Assembly (NCBI RefSeq): GCF_030062155.1 | Contig: NZ_CP118269.1 | Location: 930,001-994,000, forward strand | Origin: Pantoea sp. Lij88 | GTDB taxonomy: Bacteria > Pseudomonadota > Gammaproteobacteria > Enterobacterales > Enterobacteriaceae | Length of the DNA: 64,000 nt | Reading direction: 5' to 3' | Shown: positions 11,835 through 21,070 of the stretch, one piece after another | How positions within the stretch are numbered: position 1 is the first letter of the stretch | How the letters are laid out: each line of letters opens with the position of its first letter | Program-made: the position numbers and the translations under genes | The notes under the pieces: model-generated | Seen by the model: the letters and a program-made list of their open reading frames with translations, nothing else | Database searches by the model: none | What the model was told of the DNA's origin: nothing

Positions 11835-12380
11835 TTACTGCGCGGTCGGCTTCACCATTCCGCCTGGCGTTTTATGGCGTTCCAGATACTGATGCTGGAA
11901 AATGCACATGCGGATGGTGTTGCGGTACTCCCCGTTGATGAAAAACTCATGTTTAAGTACGCCTTCGATCTCGAAGCCGAGCTTGGTGTAGATGTGGATC
12001 GCTTTTTCGTTCTCCTGATCGACAATCAGGTAGAGCTTATAAAGATTCAGCACCGAGAAGCCGTAATCCATCGCCAGCTTTGCCGCCTGCGTGGCCAGCC
12101 CTTTGCCCTGATGGGCCGGATCGATGATGATCTGAAACTCGGCGCGGCGGTGCACATGGTTAATCTCGACCAGCTCCACTAATCCCGCTTTCTGCCCCTC
12201 GTGCTCCACCACAAAGCGACGTTCCGTCTGATCGTGAATGTGCTTGTTGTAGAGATCGGACAGCTCCACAAACGCCTCATACGGCTCCTCGAACCAGTAA
12301 CGCATCACGCTGGCGTTATTATCCAGCTGATGGACAAAGTGCAGATCTTCCCGCTCCAGCGGACGCAGTTTTACCGTCAT
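11835..12380 (-). CDS. speG: SpeG spermidine N-acetyltransferase
   Basis: 181 residues, GNAT fold, close to the E. coli SpeG length (186). Typical segments are [20 protein letters not shown], the EVHRR-like [12 protein letters not shown] strand, the acetyl-CoA loop [13 protein letters not shown], and the C-terminal [10 protein letters not shown]. It acetylates spermidine and spermine to prevent polyamine toxicity at low temperature. The stop codon abuts that of the convergent lipoprotein gene with no spacer. Confidence 0.92.
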   Translation of the reverse strand: MTVKLRPLEREDLHFVHQLDNNASVMRYWFEEPYEAFVELSDLYNKHIHDQTERRFVVEHEGQKAGLVELVEINHVHRRAEFQIIIDPAHQGKGLATQAAKLAMDYGFSVLNLYKLYLIVDQENEKAIHIYTKLGFEIEGVLKHEFFINGEYRNTIRMCIFQHQYLERHKTPGGMVKPTAQ

Positions 12381-12552
12381 CGTCTGACTCCTTTTCAGAA
12401 AAATTGCCGCGAGTATACCGCATCAGCCTGATGCTGCGTTTTGCGCAGTGGGAGACCGTTGCTGGCTTCAGCGAACCGCGTGCCGTTCTGGCAGGGGAGA
12501 AGAGGGTTAAAAGCGGACAAAGAGGGAGCTAAGAAGTGCGGGCGAATGCAGC

Positions 12553-12583
12553 AAAGCCGGACGGCAGGTCAGCGCCGTCCGGC
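12553..12583 (-). terminator. terminator hairpin of the ABC importer operon
   Basis: Perfect 10-bp stem GCCGGACGGC/GCCGTCCGGC with an 8-nt loop, followed on the minus strand by TTT. It lies just after the last ABC gene. Confidence 0.7.
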
Positions 12584-12589
12584 CTGGGA

Positions 12590-13267
12590 TCAGGCAGAGA
12601 TCTGTTCGATGATGCGACCCTGCGCCATACGCACCGCGCGATCACACATGTGATCGATAACATCGGGATCGTGACTGACCAGCACCATAGTCAGGCCATC
12701 CTGCTGTTTCAGATCGTTGAGCAGATTAAGGATCTCCGCCTGCACCGACATATCCAGCGCCGATGTCGGCTCATCCAGCAGCAGAATCTTCGGTTGCAGC
12801 AGCAGGGCGCGCACGATGGCGACGCGCTGACGCTGTCCGCCGGAGAGCTGATGCGGATAACGATCTGCCAGCGCAGGATCGAGTCCGACGTGACGGAAAC
12901 CCTGATCGATACGATCGTTAATATTGTCGCGTTTCAGCAGCTTCAGCGGTTCTGACAGCGTGCGACGCAGTCGGTGACGCGGATGCAGTGAAGCATAAGG
13001 GTCCTGGAACACCATCTGCACTTCCTGACGCAGCGCGCCGGTGAAGGCTTTGCCCGGCTGAACCTCGTGACCGGCAAGCTGCATCTGGCCCTGCCAGTGT
13101 GGGTTCAGACCCGCCAGCACCCACAGCAGTGACGACTTGCCGCAGCCCGATGGCCCCACCAGACCAAAACACTCGCCAGCGTTAACCTCCAGATTAACCT
13201 CGTGCACCACGGTGCGCAGGTCATAACCCTGTTTATGGGCGACGCTGAGATTGCGTAACTCAATCAT
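12590..13267 (-). CDS. peptide/opine-type ABC importer ATPase (DppF/OppF-like)
   Basis: 225 residues. Walker A GPSGCGKSS (about 39-47), signature LSGGQRQR, Walker B ILLLDEPTSALD and the switch His in VLVSHD are all intact. It lacks the C-terminal oligopeptide/iron-sulfur extension common in DppF, so it is on the short side. Last gene of a five-gene operon (SBP, two permeases, two ATPases). It overlaps the upstream ATPase gene by 8 bp, so the two are translationally coupled and probably form the NBD heterodimer. Confidence 0.9.
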   Translation of the reverse strand: MIELRNLSVAHKQGYDLRTVVHEVNLEVNAGECFGLVGPSGCGKSSLLWVLAGLNPHWQGQMQLAGHEVQPGKAFTGALRQEVQMVFQDPYASLHPRHRLRRTLSEPLKLLKRDNINDRIDQGFRHVGLDPALADRYPHQLSGGQRQRVAIVRALLLQPKILLLDEPTSALDMSVQAEILNLLNDLKQQDGLTMVLVSHDPDVIDHMCDRAVRMAQGRIIEQISA

Positions 13268-14090
13268 AATTCGCCTCCAGCGCAGCGCGATCCAGCACCG
13301 GCAATGTCTGTCCGTGAGTCGCTTTGCCCGGACGGCAGGCCCACAGTGTGCTGGTGTAAGGATGGGTCGCGTGCGGCAGATCGGCAGCGGGCAGCGTATC
13401 CAGCAACCGGCCTTTATACATCACCATGACCCGCTCGCAATGTTCCGAGACCTGCTGCAAATCATGGCTTATCAGCAGCAGACCCATATTGCGCGCTTCC
13501 ACCAGACCGCGAATCAGCGCCAGCACCTGATCGCGCATGGCGTGATCCAGCGCGGAGGTCGGTTCATCGGCGATCAGGAAGTCGGGATCGGTGATCAGGG
13601 CGATCGCCAGCATCACGCGCTGGCCCATGCCACCCGAGAGTTGATGCGGATACTGCTGCATCAGGCGACGCGGATCGGGCAGGCCGACCGCATCCAGCAT
13701 TTCACACACTTTCTCTTTGCGTTCTGCACGGCTCAGGCGGCGATGCAGAATCAGCGGCTCTTCCACCTGCCAGCCAATGGTGCGTGTCGGGTTAAGGGCA
13801 TATTTCGGATCCTGCATCACCATCGCCACGCGATTACCGCGCAGCTGGTTCCAGTGACGCTCACTCAGCGTCAGCACATTCTCACCGGCGACCTGAAGCT
13901 GGCTGGCCTGCAGATGCAGCGCGGGGGAGAGTAAGCCCATCAGGCTGCGGGCGGTCAGTGACTTGCCGGAACCGGACTCACCGACCAGCGCCACGCGCTC
14001 ACGGCCCACGGAAAAGCTGATGTTATCGACCAGCAGCGCTTCATCGCTGCGAATGGTCAGCCCTTCGGCATGGAGCAGATTATTTTGCAT
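13260..14090 (-). CDS. peptide/opine-type ABC importer ATPase (DppD/OppD-like)
   Basis: 276 residues. Walker A GESGSGKS (about 33-40), signature LSGGMGQR, Walker B FLIADEPTSALD, then SHDLQQVSEHCER. The start MQNNLLHAEG (14090) gives a normal ABC N-terminus and overlaps the permease gene by 11 bp; a longer frame begins at 14120. The C-terminus (THPYTSTLW) is the usual end of the oligopeptide-type core. Confidence 0.9.
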   Translation of the reverse strand: MQNNLLHAEGLTIRSDEALLVDNISFSVGRERVALVGESGSGKSLTARSLMGLLSPALHLQASQLQVAGENVLTLSERHWNQLRGNRVAMVMQDPKYALNPTRTIGWQVEEPLILHRRLSRAERKEKVCEMLDAVGLPDPRRLMQQYPHQLSGGMGQRVMLAIALITDPDFLIADEPTSALDHAMRDQVLALIRGLVEARNMGLLLISHDLQQVSEHCERVMVMYKGRLLDTLPAADLPHATHPYTSTLWACRPGKATHGQTLPVLDRAALEANYD

Positions 14091-14937
14091 GTCGGGTATC
14101 CAGTCGGTCGCGCAGGCCATCGCCTGTCAGGTTAAAGGCCAGGCTGGCAAACAGAATGGCCGCGCCCGGCGCGGCAGCAACCCACCACTGATCGAAGATC
14201 ACTTTACTGCCTTCGGCGACCATCGAACCCCATTCTGCCGTCGGCGGCTGAACGCCCATGCCGAGGAAGCCGAGTCCGGCCGCGGCCAGGATAATCCCGC
14301 CCAGGCTCAGCGCGGCACGGACTACCGCAGTCGGCATACAGAGCGGCAGGATATGACCGAACATCAGGCGAAAACCGGTAATTCCCTGCATCCGCGCGGC
14401 GGCCAGGTAGTCGCTGCGGCGCAGCGCCAGGGTTTCAGCGCGTGCCTGACGGGCAAACGGCGGCCAGCTGGTCAGCGCCAGTGCCAGCGCACCGTTCATC
14501 AGGCCAGGGCCGAGAATCGCCACCAGCGCCAGCGCGATCACCAGGTTCGGCAGCGACAGGAAGATATCGGTAATGCGCATCAGCAGGCGTTCAGTCCAGC
14601 CGCCAACGTACCCGGCGGTGATGCCGATCAGCAGTCCGGCCGGAATGGTCAGCACCAGGATCAGCGACACCAGCAGCAATGTCGGACGGGCGCCGTAAAT
14701 CACCCGCGACAGCAGATCGCGGCCAAAGCCGTCGGTGCCGAACCAGTGCTGCGCTGACGGCGCCAGCAGGCGACTCGACATGGTCTGCACATTCGGGTCG
14801 AACGGCGCAATCAGCGGTGCCAGCAGCGCCATCAGGATAAGAATCGCGACCAGCGTCAGCCCAACGGTTAACGAGGTCACGCGTTGACGGCGACGGCGTG
14901 GCCGCAGCGTTTCGAGTTCAGAGAGTTGTTGCGTCAT
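14080..14937 (-). CDS. ABC importer permease, DppC-like
   Basis: 285 residues, with an N-terminal cytoplasmic stretch, the first helix at about 22-45, then five further helices. The LAPSAQHWFGTDGFGRDLLSR segment is the conserved DppC/OppC loop, and the EAA motif facing the ATPase reads DYLAAARMQGITGFRLMFGHILP. It pairs with the following DppB-like permease, overlapping it by 4 bp. Confidence 0.92.
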   Translation of the reverse strand: MTQQLSELETLRPRRRRQRVTSLTVGLTLVAILILMALLAPLIAPFDPNVQTMSSRLLAPSAQHWFGTDGFGRDLLSRVIYGARPTLLLVSLILVLTIPAGLLIGITAGYVGGWTERLLMRITDIFLSLPNLVIALALVAILGPGLMNGALALALTSWPPFARQARAETLALRRSDYLAAARMQGITGFRLMFGHILPLCMPTAVVRAALSLGGIILAAAGLGFLGMGVQPPTAEWGSMVAEGSKVIFDQWWVAAAPGAAILFASLAFNLTGDGLRDRLDTRHAK

Positions 14938-15986
14938 CGGGTTCTCGGATCGGTTAACCAGGTTAAAACATCCGCCAGGGTATTAATCAGGATAAAGCAG
15001 CTGCCGATCAACAGGGTTGAGCCCAGAATCGCCGGCACATCGCCGGAGAACAGCGCATTGGTCATGTAGCGACCCACACCCGGCCAGGCGAAGACGGTTT
15101 CGGTGAGCACCGAGCCTTCCAGCAGCGTGGCGTAGGAGAGGGCGATGACCGTCACCAGGGTGCCCAGCACATTGGGGAAGATATGGCGCAGCAGGATGCG
15201 TACCCGACCCGCGCCTTTGGCACGCGCCAGCACCACATACTCTTTGCTGCTCTCTTCCAGCAGCGCAGCACGCAGCAGGCGGGTGATGCCCGCCATCGCC
15301 AGCAGGCCGAGGATCACCACCGGCAGCCAGAGGTGCGCAATCGCGTTGCGGAACATCTCCGGTTCACCCGACAGCCAGCTGTCGATCAGCACAAAGCCGG
15401 TCTTCGGCTCCAGCGTATAGACCCAGATATCATCCAGCCGCCCCGGTCCGGCGGACCAGTGCAGCACCGCATAAAACAGGAGCAGGCCCAGCAGGCCGAG
15501 CCAGAACACCGGCACCGAGTAGCCCAGCAGCGAGATAAAGCGGGCGAGGTTATCGATCCAGCTGCCCGGTTTCCACGCCGCCAGCAGCGCCAGCGAGACG
15601 CCGAACACCACCGCGAAGATCATCGCGCAGGTCGCCAGCTCAATGGTGGCCGGGAAGGTAGTCATCAGGTCGCCGCTCACCGACTGATTGGTCAGACGGG
15701 AGACACCCAGATCGCCGTGAGCCAGATGTTCGACGTAGCGCCAGAACTGCATCAGCACCGGCTCGTCCAGACCCAGGTCATGACGCACCTGCGCATAGGT
15801 CGCTTCACTGGCGTGATCGCCGGCGATCTGCTGCACCGGATCAATCGGCGAGAGATGCGACAGCATAAAGGTGAAGGCGAGCAGGCCGAGCAGCGTGACC
15901 AGCAGCGATAACACGCTACCGATCAGCCGTCCGCCACGCTGCCAAAAAAGCCGGGCGAACCCGGCTGAAGGGACAGACTGTGCCAT
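14934..15986 (-). CDS. ABC importer permease, DppB-like
   Basis: 350 residues, six membrane helices, with the DppB-type SHLSPIDPVQQIAGDHASEAT loop after helix 1 and the EAA loop EYVVLARAKGAGRVRILLRHIFPN. It starts on the base that ends the binding-protein gene, so the operon is tightly packed. It forms the channel with the DppC-like subunit. Confidence 0.92.
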   Translation of the reverse strand: MAQSVPSAGFARLFWQRGGRLIGSVLSLLVTLLGLLAFTFMLSHLSPIDPVQQIAGDHASEATYAQVRHDLGLDEPVLMQFWRYVEHLAHGDLGVSRLTNQSVSGDLMTTFPATIELATCAMIFAVVFGVSLALLAAWKPGSWIDNLARFISLLGYSVPVFWLGLLGLLLFYAVLHWSAGPGRLDDIWVYTLEPKTGFVLIDSWLSGEPEMFRNAIAHLWLPVVILGLLAMAGITRLLRAALLEESSKEYVVLARAKGAGRVRILLRHIFPNVLGTLVTVIALSYATLLEGSVLTETVFAWPGVGRYMTNALFSGDVPAILGSTLLIGSCFILINTLADVLTWLTDPRTR

Positions 15987-17554
15987 TACTTAGTGACCTG
16001 CGAGTAATACACCATGTCAGGGTTAATGCCCTGCACATAGCCTTTCAGGTTGTCGCGCAGGGCGATCAGGTTCTTCGCCTGCATCCCAATCACGTAAGGT
16101 GAGTTCTTCATGACTTCACGCTGCATCGCTTCATACAGCGCGATGCGTTTCTTCGGATCGCTTTCCGCCGTTGCTGCAATCACCTGCTTGTTCAGCTCAG
16201 GAATATGCCAGTCTGAGCGGTAAGCGATGGTTTTGCTGCCATCTTCCGGGTTGTAAGCAAACGAGGCGGCGTTGGTGTTCGGATCGAAATAGTCGGAGCC
16301 CCAGGCGTTCAGCGTCGCTTCATATTTATGCGCTTTCACGTTGGTCGAGACTTCTGAACTCAGGCCCGGCACCACTTCCACTTTCACGCCCGCTTTGGCA
16401 AAGCTGCCCTGCAGCGCCTGCGCGATATCCAGATAAGGCGGCTGGTTGCTGGTGGAGAGCTTGAAGGTGACGTTGCTCAGGCCCGCTTTCTTCAGAATCG
16501 CTTTGGCTTTTTCCGGATCGTAGCTGTATGGCGTGTCGTTGATCGCGCCCAGGAAGCCCTTCGGCAGGAAGCTCTGATGCACGTCAAACTGGCCTTTCAG
16601 CAGTTCATTGGCGATGCCTTTGTAATCCCACAGGTAGCGTGCCGCTTCCCAGAAGGCCGGGTTCTTCATCGTCTCGTTCGCGCCGATGTTGAACTGGATG
16701 TAGTAGAGGGACGCCATTGGAATCGCTTCCGTCTTCACGCCTTTCTTGCCGTTCAGCGCAGCAATCTGATCGGCGCCCAGGTTACGGGCGATATCGGCAT
16801 CACCCTGTTCCAGCAGCAGACGACGCGCAGCCGGTTCCGGTACGTTCTTGATCAGGATGTTCTTCATTTTTGGCGCGCCCGCGGGTGAGGTCGGGTTGGC
16901 GCTGAGCAGCACTACCTGATGCATCACCACTTTACGGATCTGGTACGGACCGCTGCCCGCTGAGTGGGTTGCCAGCCAGGCGTTACCGAAATCGCCATTC
17001 TTCGCATTCGCCATCGCGGTTTTTTCATCGACGATCGAAGAAACCGGGGCAGAGAGCAGGCTCAGCACGTAGGTCGGGCTGACGTTGGCAGTCCAGCTGA
17101 TCTGCACATGATTGTCGTCGACCTTCTTCAGGAAGCCATCGACGTTATCTTTGGTCCAGCCAAGCTGAGTCAGGATGAAAGAGGGATCCAGGTTCAGCTT
17201 CACCACGCGGCCCAGCGAGAAGATCACATCTTCCGGGCGCAGCGGGTTGCCGGTGGAGAATTTCGCATCTTTGCGCAGTTCAAAGGTCAGGCTGCGATTG
17301 TCGCTGCCAGGCTGCCATGAGGTCGCCAGCGTGGGTTTCAGATCCACCGGATTCTGCGGGTCAGACTGCACCAGACGCTGATAGATGTTAGTGAAAGCCT
17401 GAACGCTGGTCAGTTCAAACCCTTTGGCCGGGTCGAAGCTGTCGGCGTCGTCAGTAGATTGGGCAATCACCAGCGTATCTTTCGGTGTTGCGGCCTGTGC
17501 TGTGAAGGCGGCAGCCAGCGTCAGCGCCAGCAGTGATGGAATTATAGTTTTCAT
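15986..17554 (-). CDS. family 5 extracellular solute-binding protein
   Basis: 522 residues. Signal peptide MKTIIPSLLALTLAAAFTAQA with probable cleavage after AQA; the mature protein begins ATPKDTLVIAQS. Cluster 5 (DppA/OppA/NikA-like) features include PTLATSWQPGSDNRSLTFEL, LRPEDVIFSLGRV and SGPYQIRKV. The ligand cannot be read from sequence; dipeptides, oligopeptides or opine-like compounds are likely. It is the first gene of the operon, and upstream (17,555-17,640, minus strand) TTGACA and TATATT elements are present but not at ideal spacing. Confidence 0.9.
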   Translation of the reverse strand: MKTIIPSLLALTLAAAFTAQAATPKDTLVIAQSTDDADSFDPAKGFELTSVQAFTNIYQRLVQSDPQNPVDLKPTLATSWQPGSDNRSLTFELRKDAKFSTGNPLRPEDVIFSLGRVVKLNLDPSFILTQLGWTKDNVDGFLKKVDDNHVQISWTANVSPTYVLSLLSAPVSSIVDEKTAMANAKNGDFGNAWLATHSAGSGPYQIRKVVMHQVVLLSANPTSPAGAPKMKNILIKNVPEPAARRLLLEQGDADIARNLGADQIAALNGKKGVKTEAIPMASLYYIQFNIGANETMKNPAFWEAARYLWDYKGIANELLKGQFDVHQSFLPKGFLGAINDTPYSYDPEKAKAILKKAGLSNVTFKLSTSNQPPYLDIAQALQGSFAKAGVKVEVVPGLSSEVSTNVKAHKYEATLNAWGSDYFDPNTNAASFAYNPEDGSKTIAYRSDWHIPELNKQVIAATAESDPKKRIALYEAMQREVMKNSPYVIGMQAKNLIALRDNLKGYVQGINPDMVYYSQVTK

Positions 17555-17807
17555 GAAATTTCCTTGCCTCTAAAAAGTTACGCGAGTTTACGAAAGGGCC
17601 GATGCGAAGAATAGTCGAATATAGGCTAACCATATGTCAAAAGGTTATAAGCGTAAGCGAGAGGTTATAAGAAGATCGCCATGCCGTTAACGAAGCGGCA
17701 ATCTGAGCAGAAACAAATCCTCAACGAAACCGTTATTCAGGGCGGTATTGCTTTACCGAAGACGGCCTCTCTTTATAATGGCGGCAGATAACTTCAGGAG
17801 AATTCAG

Positions 17808-17849
17808 TTGGACAGTGATACCCGATTAACTTTAATTCTGGCAAGCTGA
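17808..17849 (+). CDS. candidate mgtL-like leader peptide 1 (TTG start, 13 residues)
   Basis: AGGAG at 17796-17800 lies 7 nt before a TTG. The frame reads MDSDTRLTLILAS and then stops. Its position about 20 nt after the probable transcription start, and its opening (M-D-x-D), recall E. coli MgtL ([17 protein letters not shown]), but the prolines are missing. Low-confidence translation. Confidence 0.35.
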   Translation: MDSDTRLTLILAS

Positions 17850-17948
17850 ATTTCCTATGCTGCTTGCCGACCGGCGAGCAGCGATCCCCGCTTTAATTAA
17901 CGATCGCGCTCCTTATTTTCAATCCTGTCACCCACAGGAGTGCGCGTT

Positions 17949-17996
17949 ATGCTGCTGTTTATATTCGCTCTTTTTCCTCCGCCCCGACTGGCGTAG
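17949..17996 (+). CDS. candidate proline-rich leader peptide 2 (15 residues)
   Basis: AGGAG at 17936-17940, then ATG 8 nt later, encoding MLLFIFALFPPPRLA. The three consecutive proline codons (CCT CCG CCC) are the kind of stretch that stalls ribosomes, as in the proline-rich mgtL/mgtP attenuator ORFs of Salmonella. It would let translation of the leader govern the folding of downstream RNA and transcription into mgtA. Confidence 0.55.
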   Translation: MLLFIFALFPPPRLA

Positions 17997-18212
17997 CCCA
18001 GGCTGCGCCCGATCGCCGATCTCAGACCTTTAAAACGCTGCGTTTAACTCACGCCGGCTATCCCTGTGCGCGTCATTATTTCCTGCGCAGGCGGAATAAC
18101 GTGATTATTCCTGAAGGTCACCCAATTAAATAACCCGGCCACGCCAGGTTTTATCTATGCACCTTATTTTGCGTGCAGGACAACTATTGCTTTAAATCAG
18201 GGAGATGTCGAA

Positions 18213-20915
18213 ATGAGCGACATGAAACTGGAACAGGTTGCGAACACGTCCACCGGCAACCGCGTTGATAAAAAAAGTAAAAAAATGTTTGCCGTAGCGC
18301 AGCAGGCAGGCCAGCACGTTGAGATGACGCTGGCCCATCTGCGCAGCCATCGTCAGGGCCTGACTCAGGCTGAAGCGGCGAAACGACTGGCTTTGTATGG
18401 CCGCAACGAAGTGGCCCATGAGAAAGCCCCACCGGCGCTGATTCAGCTGCTGCTGGCGTTTAATAACCCGTTCATCTACGTATTACTGGTCCTGGCGCTG
18501 GTGAGTTTTGTGACGGACTACGTGCTGCCGCTGCGCGCCGGTCAGGAGACCGATCTTTCCGGAGTGATCATCATCTGCACCATGGTGATGCTGAGCGGGC
18601 TGCTGCGCTTCTGGCAGGAGTTTCGTACCAACCGTGCGGCGCAGGCGCTGAAGTCACTGGTTCGCAGCCAGGTCACCGTACTGCGGCGTGAGGCGGACAG
18701 CGAAAGCGCACAGCGCCAGGATGTGGATATGAGTGAGCTGGTGCCGGGCGATATCATTCTGCTCAGCACCGGCGATCAGGTGCCTGCCGATGTGCGCCTG
18801 CTGAGTTCACGTAACCTGTTTATCAGTGAAGCGGTGCTGACCGGCGAGTCGCTGCCGGTGGAGAAACACAGCAGCGATGCGGGGGTCGACGGCGAAGGTC
18901 AGACGGCCAAAGAGCTGCTGGCATCACCGAATATCTGCCTGATGGGCACCAGCGTGGCCAGCGGCACAGCCTGCGCAGTGGTGGTAGCGACCGGCGGCGA
19001 TACCTGGTTTGGCTCGCTGGCCTCATCGCTGACCGGCAGCCGTCCGCAGACCGCGTTTGATCGCGGGGTTAACAGCGTCAGTAAGCTGCTGATCCGCTTT
19101 ATGCTGGTAATGGTGCCGGTGGTGCTGCTGATTAACGGCTTCACCAAAGGCGACTGGATGGATGCCACGCTGTTTGCCCTGGCGGTAGCAGTCGGGCTGA
19201 CCCCGGAAATGCTGCCGATGATTGTCAGCGCCAACCTGGCCAAAGGTGCGGTGGCGATGTCACGTCGCAAAGTGATCGTTAAAAAGCTCAACGCCATTCA
19301 GAACCTCGGCGCGATGGATGTGCTCTGCACCGATAAAACCGGCACGCTGACCCAGGACACCATCCTGCTGGCGCATCATCTGAATGCGCAGGGCAACGAA
19401 GATGCCCGGGTTCTCCTGCTGGCCTGGCTCAACAGCGGCAGCCAGAGTGGCGTGAAAAACCTGATGGACCGTGCCGTGCTGAGCGTGGGCGATAAATTCA
19501 TTTCACAGTCTCAGCGCAGCCAGTTTCAGCTGGTCGATGAGCTGCCGTTCGATTTTAACCGCCGTCGGGTGTCGGTGCTGGTGGAAGATCTGGCTCAGCA
19601 TCGTTCACAGCTGATCTGCAAAGGCGCCGTGGAAGAGATGCTGGCGGTGAGCACTGCCGTGCGGAAGGGCGATGCGGTAGTGGCACTGGATGCGGCGCAG
19701 CGTGCGGCCCTGCTGGCACAGACCGAACACTATCATCAGCAGGGTTATCGGGTGCTGCTGGTGGCCACCCGTGATGGCGAGCTGCGCGCGCCGCTTAGCG
19801 ACAGCGACGAGCGCGATCTGGTTATCCAGGGCATGCTGACCTTCCGCGATCCACCGAAAGCCAGCGCGGGCAAGGCGATTAAAGCCCTGCGCGACAGCGG
19901 CGTAACGGTGAAAGTGCTGACCGGTGACAATCCGCTGGTCACACTGCGGGTCTGTGCCGATGTCGGGCTGACCGATCCGGCGATGCTGACCGGCGATCAG
20001 ATTGAGGCGATGAACGATGATGAGCTGGCGCAGGAAGCAGAGCGCTGCACCCTGTTTGCCCAGCTGACGCCGCTGCAGAAATCACGGCTGGTGCGCCTGA
20101 TGCAACAAAACGGGCACACCGTCGGGTTCCTTGGCGATGGCATCAATGACGCGCCAGCACTGCGGGCGGCCGACACCGGGATTTCCGTTGATAGCGCGGC
20201 AGATGTGGCGAAAGCTTCTTCGGACATCATCCTGCTGGAGAAAGATCTGCAGGTGCTGAATGAGGGTGTACTCAAAGGACGCGAGACTTTTGGCAACATC
20301 ATCAAGTATCTCAACATGACTGCCAGCTCGAACTTCGGCAACGTTTTCTCGCTGCTGGTGGCCAGTGCCTTTATTCCGTTTCTGCCGATGCTGTCGATTC
20401 ATCTGCTGATTCAGAACCTGATGTATGACGTCTCTCAGCTGGCGCTGCCGTGGGACAAGGTTGACCGTGAGTTTCTGAATAAGCCGCGCAAATGGGATGC
20501 CGGCAATATCAAACGCTTCATGCTGTGGATGGGGCCAACGTCATCAATTTTTGACGTCACTACTTTTGCACTGATGTGGTTCGTATTCGGCGCTAACCAT
20601 GCGGGCGTGCAGTCACTGTTCCAGTCCGGCTGGTTTATCGAGGGGCTACTGTCTCAGACGCTGGTAGTGCATATGCTGCGTACCCGGAAGATTCCGTTTA
20701 TCCAGAGTCGCGCCACCTTACCGGTGATGCTGACCACGCTGGCGGTGATGGCGCTGGGCATCCTGATTCCGTTCTCACCGCTGGGTGCGATGGTCGGTCT
20801 GGTGCCGCTGCCATGGCAATACTTCCCATGGCTGGTGCTGACGCTGTTCAGCTACTGCCTGGTGGCGCAGGGCATGAAACGTTTCTACATCCGTCGTTTT
20901 GGTCAGTGGTTCTAG
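18213..20915 (+). CDS. mgtA: MgtA Mg2+-importing P-type ATPase
   Basis: 900 residues (E. coli MgtA 898). P-type ATPase landmarks: TGES in the actuator domain, the phosphorylation motif DKTGTLT after GAMDVLC, KGAVEEML and TGDNPLVT in the N and P domains, and GDGINDAPAL. The type IIIB loop VAVGLTPEMLPMIVSANLAKGA is typical of MgtA/MgtB. It imports Mg2+ across the inner membrane at low external Mg2+. The start has a GGGAG site 7 nt upstream. The following mini-ORF is probably cotranscribed. Confidence 0.96.
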   Translation: MSDMKLEQVANTSTGNRVDKKSKKMFAVAQQAGQHVEMTLAHLRSHRQGLTQAEAAKRLALYGRNEVAHEKAPPALIQLLLAFNNPFIYVLLVLALVSFVTDYVLPLRAGQETDLSGVIIICTMVMLSGLLRFWQEFRTNRAAQALKSLVRSQVTVLRREADSESAQRQDVDMSELVPGDIILLSTGDQVPADVRLLSSRNLFISEAVLTGESLPVEKHSSDAGVDGEGQTAKELLASPNICLMGTSVASGTACAVVVATGGDTWFGSLASSLTGSRPQTAFDRGVNSVSKLLIRFMLVMVPVVLLINGFTKGDWMDATLFALAVAVGLTPEMLPMIVSANLAKGAVAMSRRKVIVKKLNAIQNLGAMDVLCTDKTGTLTQDTILLAHHLNAQGNEDARVLLLAWLNSGSQSGVKNLMDRAVLSVGDKFISQSQRSQFQLVDELPFDFNRRRVSVLVEDLAQHRSQLICKGAVEEMLAVSTAVRKGDAVVALDAAQRAALLAQTEHYHQQGYRVLLVATRDGELRAPLSDSDERDLVIQGMLTFRDPPKASAGKAIKALRDSGVTVKVLTGDNPLVTLRVCADVGLTDPAMLTGDQIEAMNDDELAQEAERCTLFAQLTPLQKSRLVRLMQQNGHTVGFLGDGINDAPALRAADTGISVDSAADVAKASSDIILLEKDLQVLNEGVLKGRETFGNIIKYLNMTASSNFGNVFSLLVASAFIPFLPMLSIHLLIQNLMYDVSQLALPWDKVDREFLNKPRKWDAGNIKRFMLWMGPTSSIFDVTTFALMWFVFGANHAGVQSLFQSGWFIEGLLSQTLVVHMLRTRKIPFIQSRATLPVMLTTLAVMALGILIPFSPLGAMVGLVPLPWQYFPWLVLTLFSYCLVAQGMKRFYIRRFGQWF

Positions 20916-20925
20916 GGAGGCGAAG

Positions 20926-21012
20926 ATGAAAAAAAGCAGGCTCGATAAGGTCTTTGTCGGCGTGATGATCATCGGCTTAACTCTGATTGCGCTGACGGTC
21001 ATCGTGCGGTGA
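20926..21012 (+). CDS. MgtR-like 28-residue membrane peptide
   Basis: A short ORF only 10 bp after the mgtA stop, with a strong GGGAGG site that overlaps the mgtA stop codon. It reads MKKSRLDKVFVGVMIIGLTL and then IALTVIVR: a charged N-terminus, then one hydrophobic helix. This matches the size, topology and operon position of Salmonella MgtR (30 residues, after mgtB), which binds MgtC and promotes its degradation. Sequence identity is weak, so the analogy is mainly by form and place. It is followed by a strong terminator. Confidence 0.7.
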   Translation: MKKSRLDKVFVGVMIIGLTLIALTVIVR

Positions 21013-21039
21013 GGACGTTGTGATAGTGCGGTAGTGAAG

Positions 21040-21068
21040 AGGCAGCGAATCGACTCGCTGCCTTTTTT
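21040..21068 (+). terminator. intrinsic terminator of the mgtA operon
   Basis: Stem GGCAGCGA/TCGCTGCC with a 6-nt loop, then TTTTTT. The left arm preceded by A-rich sequence also allows weak termination of the convergent kinase gene. Confidence 0.93.
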
Positions 21069-21070
21069 AT

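Larger units (their letters stand above)
17774..18212 (+). promoter_or_regulatory. mgtA promoter and long regulatory leader
   Basis: A consensus -10 TATAAT at 17774-17779 without a good -35 suits an activator-dependent promoter; the mgtA ATG is about 430 nt downstream. The leader holds two candidate leader ORFs (17808-17849 and 17949-17996), a strong hairpin at 17859-17882 (GCTGCTTGCC-GACC-GGCGAGCAGC) and a perfect 7-bp stem at 18093-18111 (GGAATAA/TTATTCC). In Salmonella and E. coli the mgtA leader senses Mg2+ and proline through mgtL. The layout here is analogous, though the sequence differs. I could not place a clear PhoP box. Confidence 0.7.

Noticed and set aside
17732..17748. PhoP box upstream of the mgtA -10
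   Set aside because: GTTAT and GGTAT half-sites occur, but each departs from GTTTA and the spacing is off by one.
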